Of a stretch of DNA of 6,094 nucleotides, positions 4,462 to 6,094 are shown piece by piece. This stretch comes from Rhodospirillales bacterium (GTDB lineage Bacteria; Pseudomonadota; Alphaproteobacteria; Acetobacterales; Acetobacteraceae). Position 1 is the stretch's first letter; every line of letters starts with the position of its first letter. The stretch lies in assembly GCA_018971455.1 (NCBI GenBank), contig JAGXAV010000146.1, positions 1 to 6,094 of the forward strand. The letters run 5' to 3'. A program made the translations under genes and the position numbers. The notes under the pieces were generated by a model, which was not told the DNA's origin, did no database searches, and was given only the letters and a program-made list of their open reading frames with translations.

Positions 4462-6094
4462 ATGCCGAGCGAGACAATCCTCCCCCCGATCGACGCGATT
4501 GCCGATGGCGTGGCGCGCGCCCGCGCCGCCCTGCTGCGTCGCCAGAAGCCCGATGGCCACTGGGTCTTCGAGCTCGAAGCCGATGCCACCATTCCGGCCG
4601 AGTTCGTGCTGCTCCAGCACTTCCTCGACCGCATCGACGTCGATCTGGAGCACAAGATCGGCGTCTATCTGCGCGACATCCAGGGCAGCCATGGCGGCTG
4701 GCCGCTGTTTCACGACGGCGCCTTCGATCTTTCGGCGAGCGTGAAGGCCTATTTCGCCCTGAAGATGATCGGCGACGATCCGGGCGCGCCGCACATGGCC
4801 CGCGCCCGTGCGGCCATCCTCGCCGCCGGCGGCGCGGAGCGCGCCAATGTCTTCACCCGCGCCCAGCTCGCGCTCTACGGCGAGGTGCCGTGGCGCGCGG
4901 TGCCGGTGATGCCGGTGGAGATCATGCTGCTGCCGCGCTGGTTCCCCTTCCATCTGGACAAGGTGTCCTACTGGTCGCGCACCGTCATCGTCCCGCTGCT
5001 GGTGCTGATGGCCCGCCGTCCGCGCGCGCGCAACCCGCGCGGCATCCATGTGCCGGAACTGTTCCGCACGCCGCCGGCCGAGATCCGCGACTGGATCAGG
5101 GGCCCCTACCGGTCCGCCTGGGGCCGCGCCTTCAAGCATCTCGACAGCCTGCTGCAATGGGCGATGCCGCATTTCCCCGCCCGACTGCGCGCGCGCGCCA
5201 TCGCCAGGGCGGTCGATTTCGTCACCCCGCGCCTGAACGGCGAGGACGGGCTGGGCGGCATCTATCCGGCCATGGCCAACGCCGCCATGATGTTCGACAC
5301 GCTCGGCATGCCGGCCGATCACCCCGACGCGGCGATCGTCTGGCAGGCCTTGCACAAGCTGCTCGTCATCGCGCCCGATCGCGCCTATTGCCAGCCCTGC
5401 CTCTCGCCGGTGTGGGACACCGCACTGGCCGGCCACGCCGTCGCCGAGGCCGATTCCGCCGCGGCCCCCGCCGTCGCCGCGGCCAATCACTGGCTGCGCG
5501 GCAAGCAGATCCTGGACGTCGCCGGTGACTGGAAGCAGGCCCGCCCGCACGCCCCGCCGGGCGGCTGGGCATTCCAGTACGAGAATCCGCATTACCCGGA
5601 TGTGGACGATACCGCCGTGGTCGGCATGCTGCTGCACCGCGAGGGCGATCCCGCCCACGCGCCCGCCATCCAGGCCGCCCGCGCCTGGATCGTCGCCATG
5701 CAGAGCCGCGATGGCGGCTGGGGCGCCTTCGACGCGGACAACGACCACCACTACCTCAACCACATCCCCTTTGCCGATCACGGCGCGCTGCTCGACCCGC
5801 CGACCGCCGATGTCACGGCGCGCTGCGTCTCCTTCCTCGCCCAGCTCGGCCATGCCGAGGACGCCGCCGTGATCGCCCGCGCGGTGGCCTGGCTGCGCCG
5901 CGACCAGCGGCCGGACGGCAGCTGGTTCGGCCGCTGGGGCACCAACTACATCTACGGCACCTGGTCGGTGCTGTGCGCGCTGAACGCCGCGGGGCTGGGC
6001 GAGGAGGATCCGGCGGTGGCGAGGGCCGTGGCCTTTCTGCTCGCCACCCAGCGCGAGGACGGCGGCTGGGGCGAGGACAATGAGAGCTACGCCC
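4462..6094 (+). CDS. shc: Shc (HpnF), squalene-hopene cyclase (5' part)
   Basis: Encodes the first 544 residues of squalene-hopene cyclase and runs off the right edge; family members are about 630-680 residues, so roughly 100-120 are missing. The enzyme is a monotopic membrane protein that folds squalene and cyclises it to hopene or diplopterol by protonation. The catalytic acid motif DVDDTA is at 380-385. QW-type repeats are seen at Q28-W34, Q74-W80, Q414-W420, Q482-W488 and Q530-W536. Placed against the Alicyclobacillus acidocaldarius enzyme (recalled, not computed), E47, W171, W318, F371 and W492 match E45, W169, W312, F365 and W489. Its Y420 is replaced by F423 and its H451 by R454. The ATG at 4462 is the first start codon after the in-phase hpnE stop at 4444-4446, and only five sense codons lie between, so no longer start is possible. 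A weak GAG at 4452-4454 is the only Shine-Dalgarno candidate. Confidence 0.97.
   Translation, partial: MPSETILPPIDAIADGVARARAALLRRQKPDGHWVFELEADATIPAEFVLLQHFLDRIDVDLEHKIGVYLRDIQGSHGGWPLFHDGAFDLSASVKAYFALKMIGDDPGAPHMARARAAILAAGGAERANVFTRAQLALYGEVPWRAVPVMPVEIMLLPRWFPFHLDKVSYWSRTVIVPLLVLMARRPRARNPRGIHVPELFRTPPAEIRDWIRGPYRSAWGRAFKHLDSLLQWAMPHFPARLRARAIARAVDFVTPRLNGEDGLGGIYPAMANAAMMFDTLGMPADHPDAAIVWQALHKLLVIAPDRAYCQPCLSPVWDTALAGHAVAEADSAAAPAVAAANHWLRGKQILDVAGDWKQARPHAPPGGWAFQYENPHYPDVDDTAVVGMLLHREGDPAHAPAIQAARAWIVAMQSRDGGWGAFDADNDHHYLNHIPFADHGALLDPPTADVTARCVSFLAQLGHAEDAAVIARAVAWLRRDQRPDGSWFGRWGTNYIYGTWSVLCALNAAGLGEEDPAVARAVAFLLATQREDGGWGEDNESYA

Noticed and set aside
3327..5528. Long + strand open frame (733 codons) overlapping hpnE and shc in another phase
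   Set aside because: Arg/Pro/Ala-rich out-of-frame translation with no domain; it crosses the hpnE/shc boundary. A shadow of GC-biased codon use.
3436..5853. Very long open frame (805 codons) on the minus strand opposite hpnE and shc
   Set aside because: Its translation is low-complexity, rich in Arg/Gly/Ala/His, with no recognisable domain. It is antisense to two confidently identified genes. Long antisense frames are expected where stop codons are rare in GC-rich DNA.

Overview
The window is a stretch of a hopanoid (bacterial sterol-like triterpenoid) biosynthesis operon. Six genes run on the + strand in the order hpnA (3' part only), hpnB, hpnC, hpnD, hpnE and shc/hpnF (5' part only). The DNA is very GC-rich (roughly 70% by eye), with strong G/C preference at third codon positions. 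The gene order matches the hpnA-F order first named in Zymomonas and found in many alphaproteobacteria. Together these suggest an alphaproteobacterium of the Hyphomicrobiales or Rhodospirillales type; the genus cannot be fixed from the sequence alone.

Layout. 2-421 is the C-terminal 139 codons of hpnA, a sugar-nucleotide epimerase-like SDR protein. 418-1521 is hpnB, a membrane-anchored family 2 glycosyltransferase. 1518-2357 is hpnC and 2354-3190 is hpnD, two adjacent paralogues of the squalene/phytoene synthase superfamily. 3187-4446 is hpnE, an FAD-dependent amine-oxidase-fold enzyme. 4462-6094 is the first 544 codons of shc, squalene-hopene cyclase, which runs off the right edge. The only intergenic DNA is 15 bases between hpnE and shc. 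The first four junctions are 4-base stop/start overlaps (GTGA, ATGA, ATGA, ATGA), which points to one polycistronic mRNA with translational coupling.

Pathway. From established work on HpnCDE, HpnD condenses two farnesyl diphosphates to presqualene diphosphate, HpnC converts that to hydroxysqualene, and HpnE reduces hydroxysqualene to squalene. Shc then cyclises squalene to hopene or diplopterol at the inner membrane. hpnA and hpnB are consistent partners of this cluster, but their exact reactions are not settled. No promoter, terminator, RNA gene, mobile element or CRISPR array is visible.

I looked for an undescribed system and did not find one. The region is a compact, canonical metabolic operon. 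The points worth a second look are details: the coupling pattern, the in-phase hpnE/shc junction, proteobacterial-type active-site substitutions in Shc, HpnC/HpnD divergence, and the unclear roles of HpnA and HpnB.
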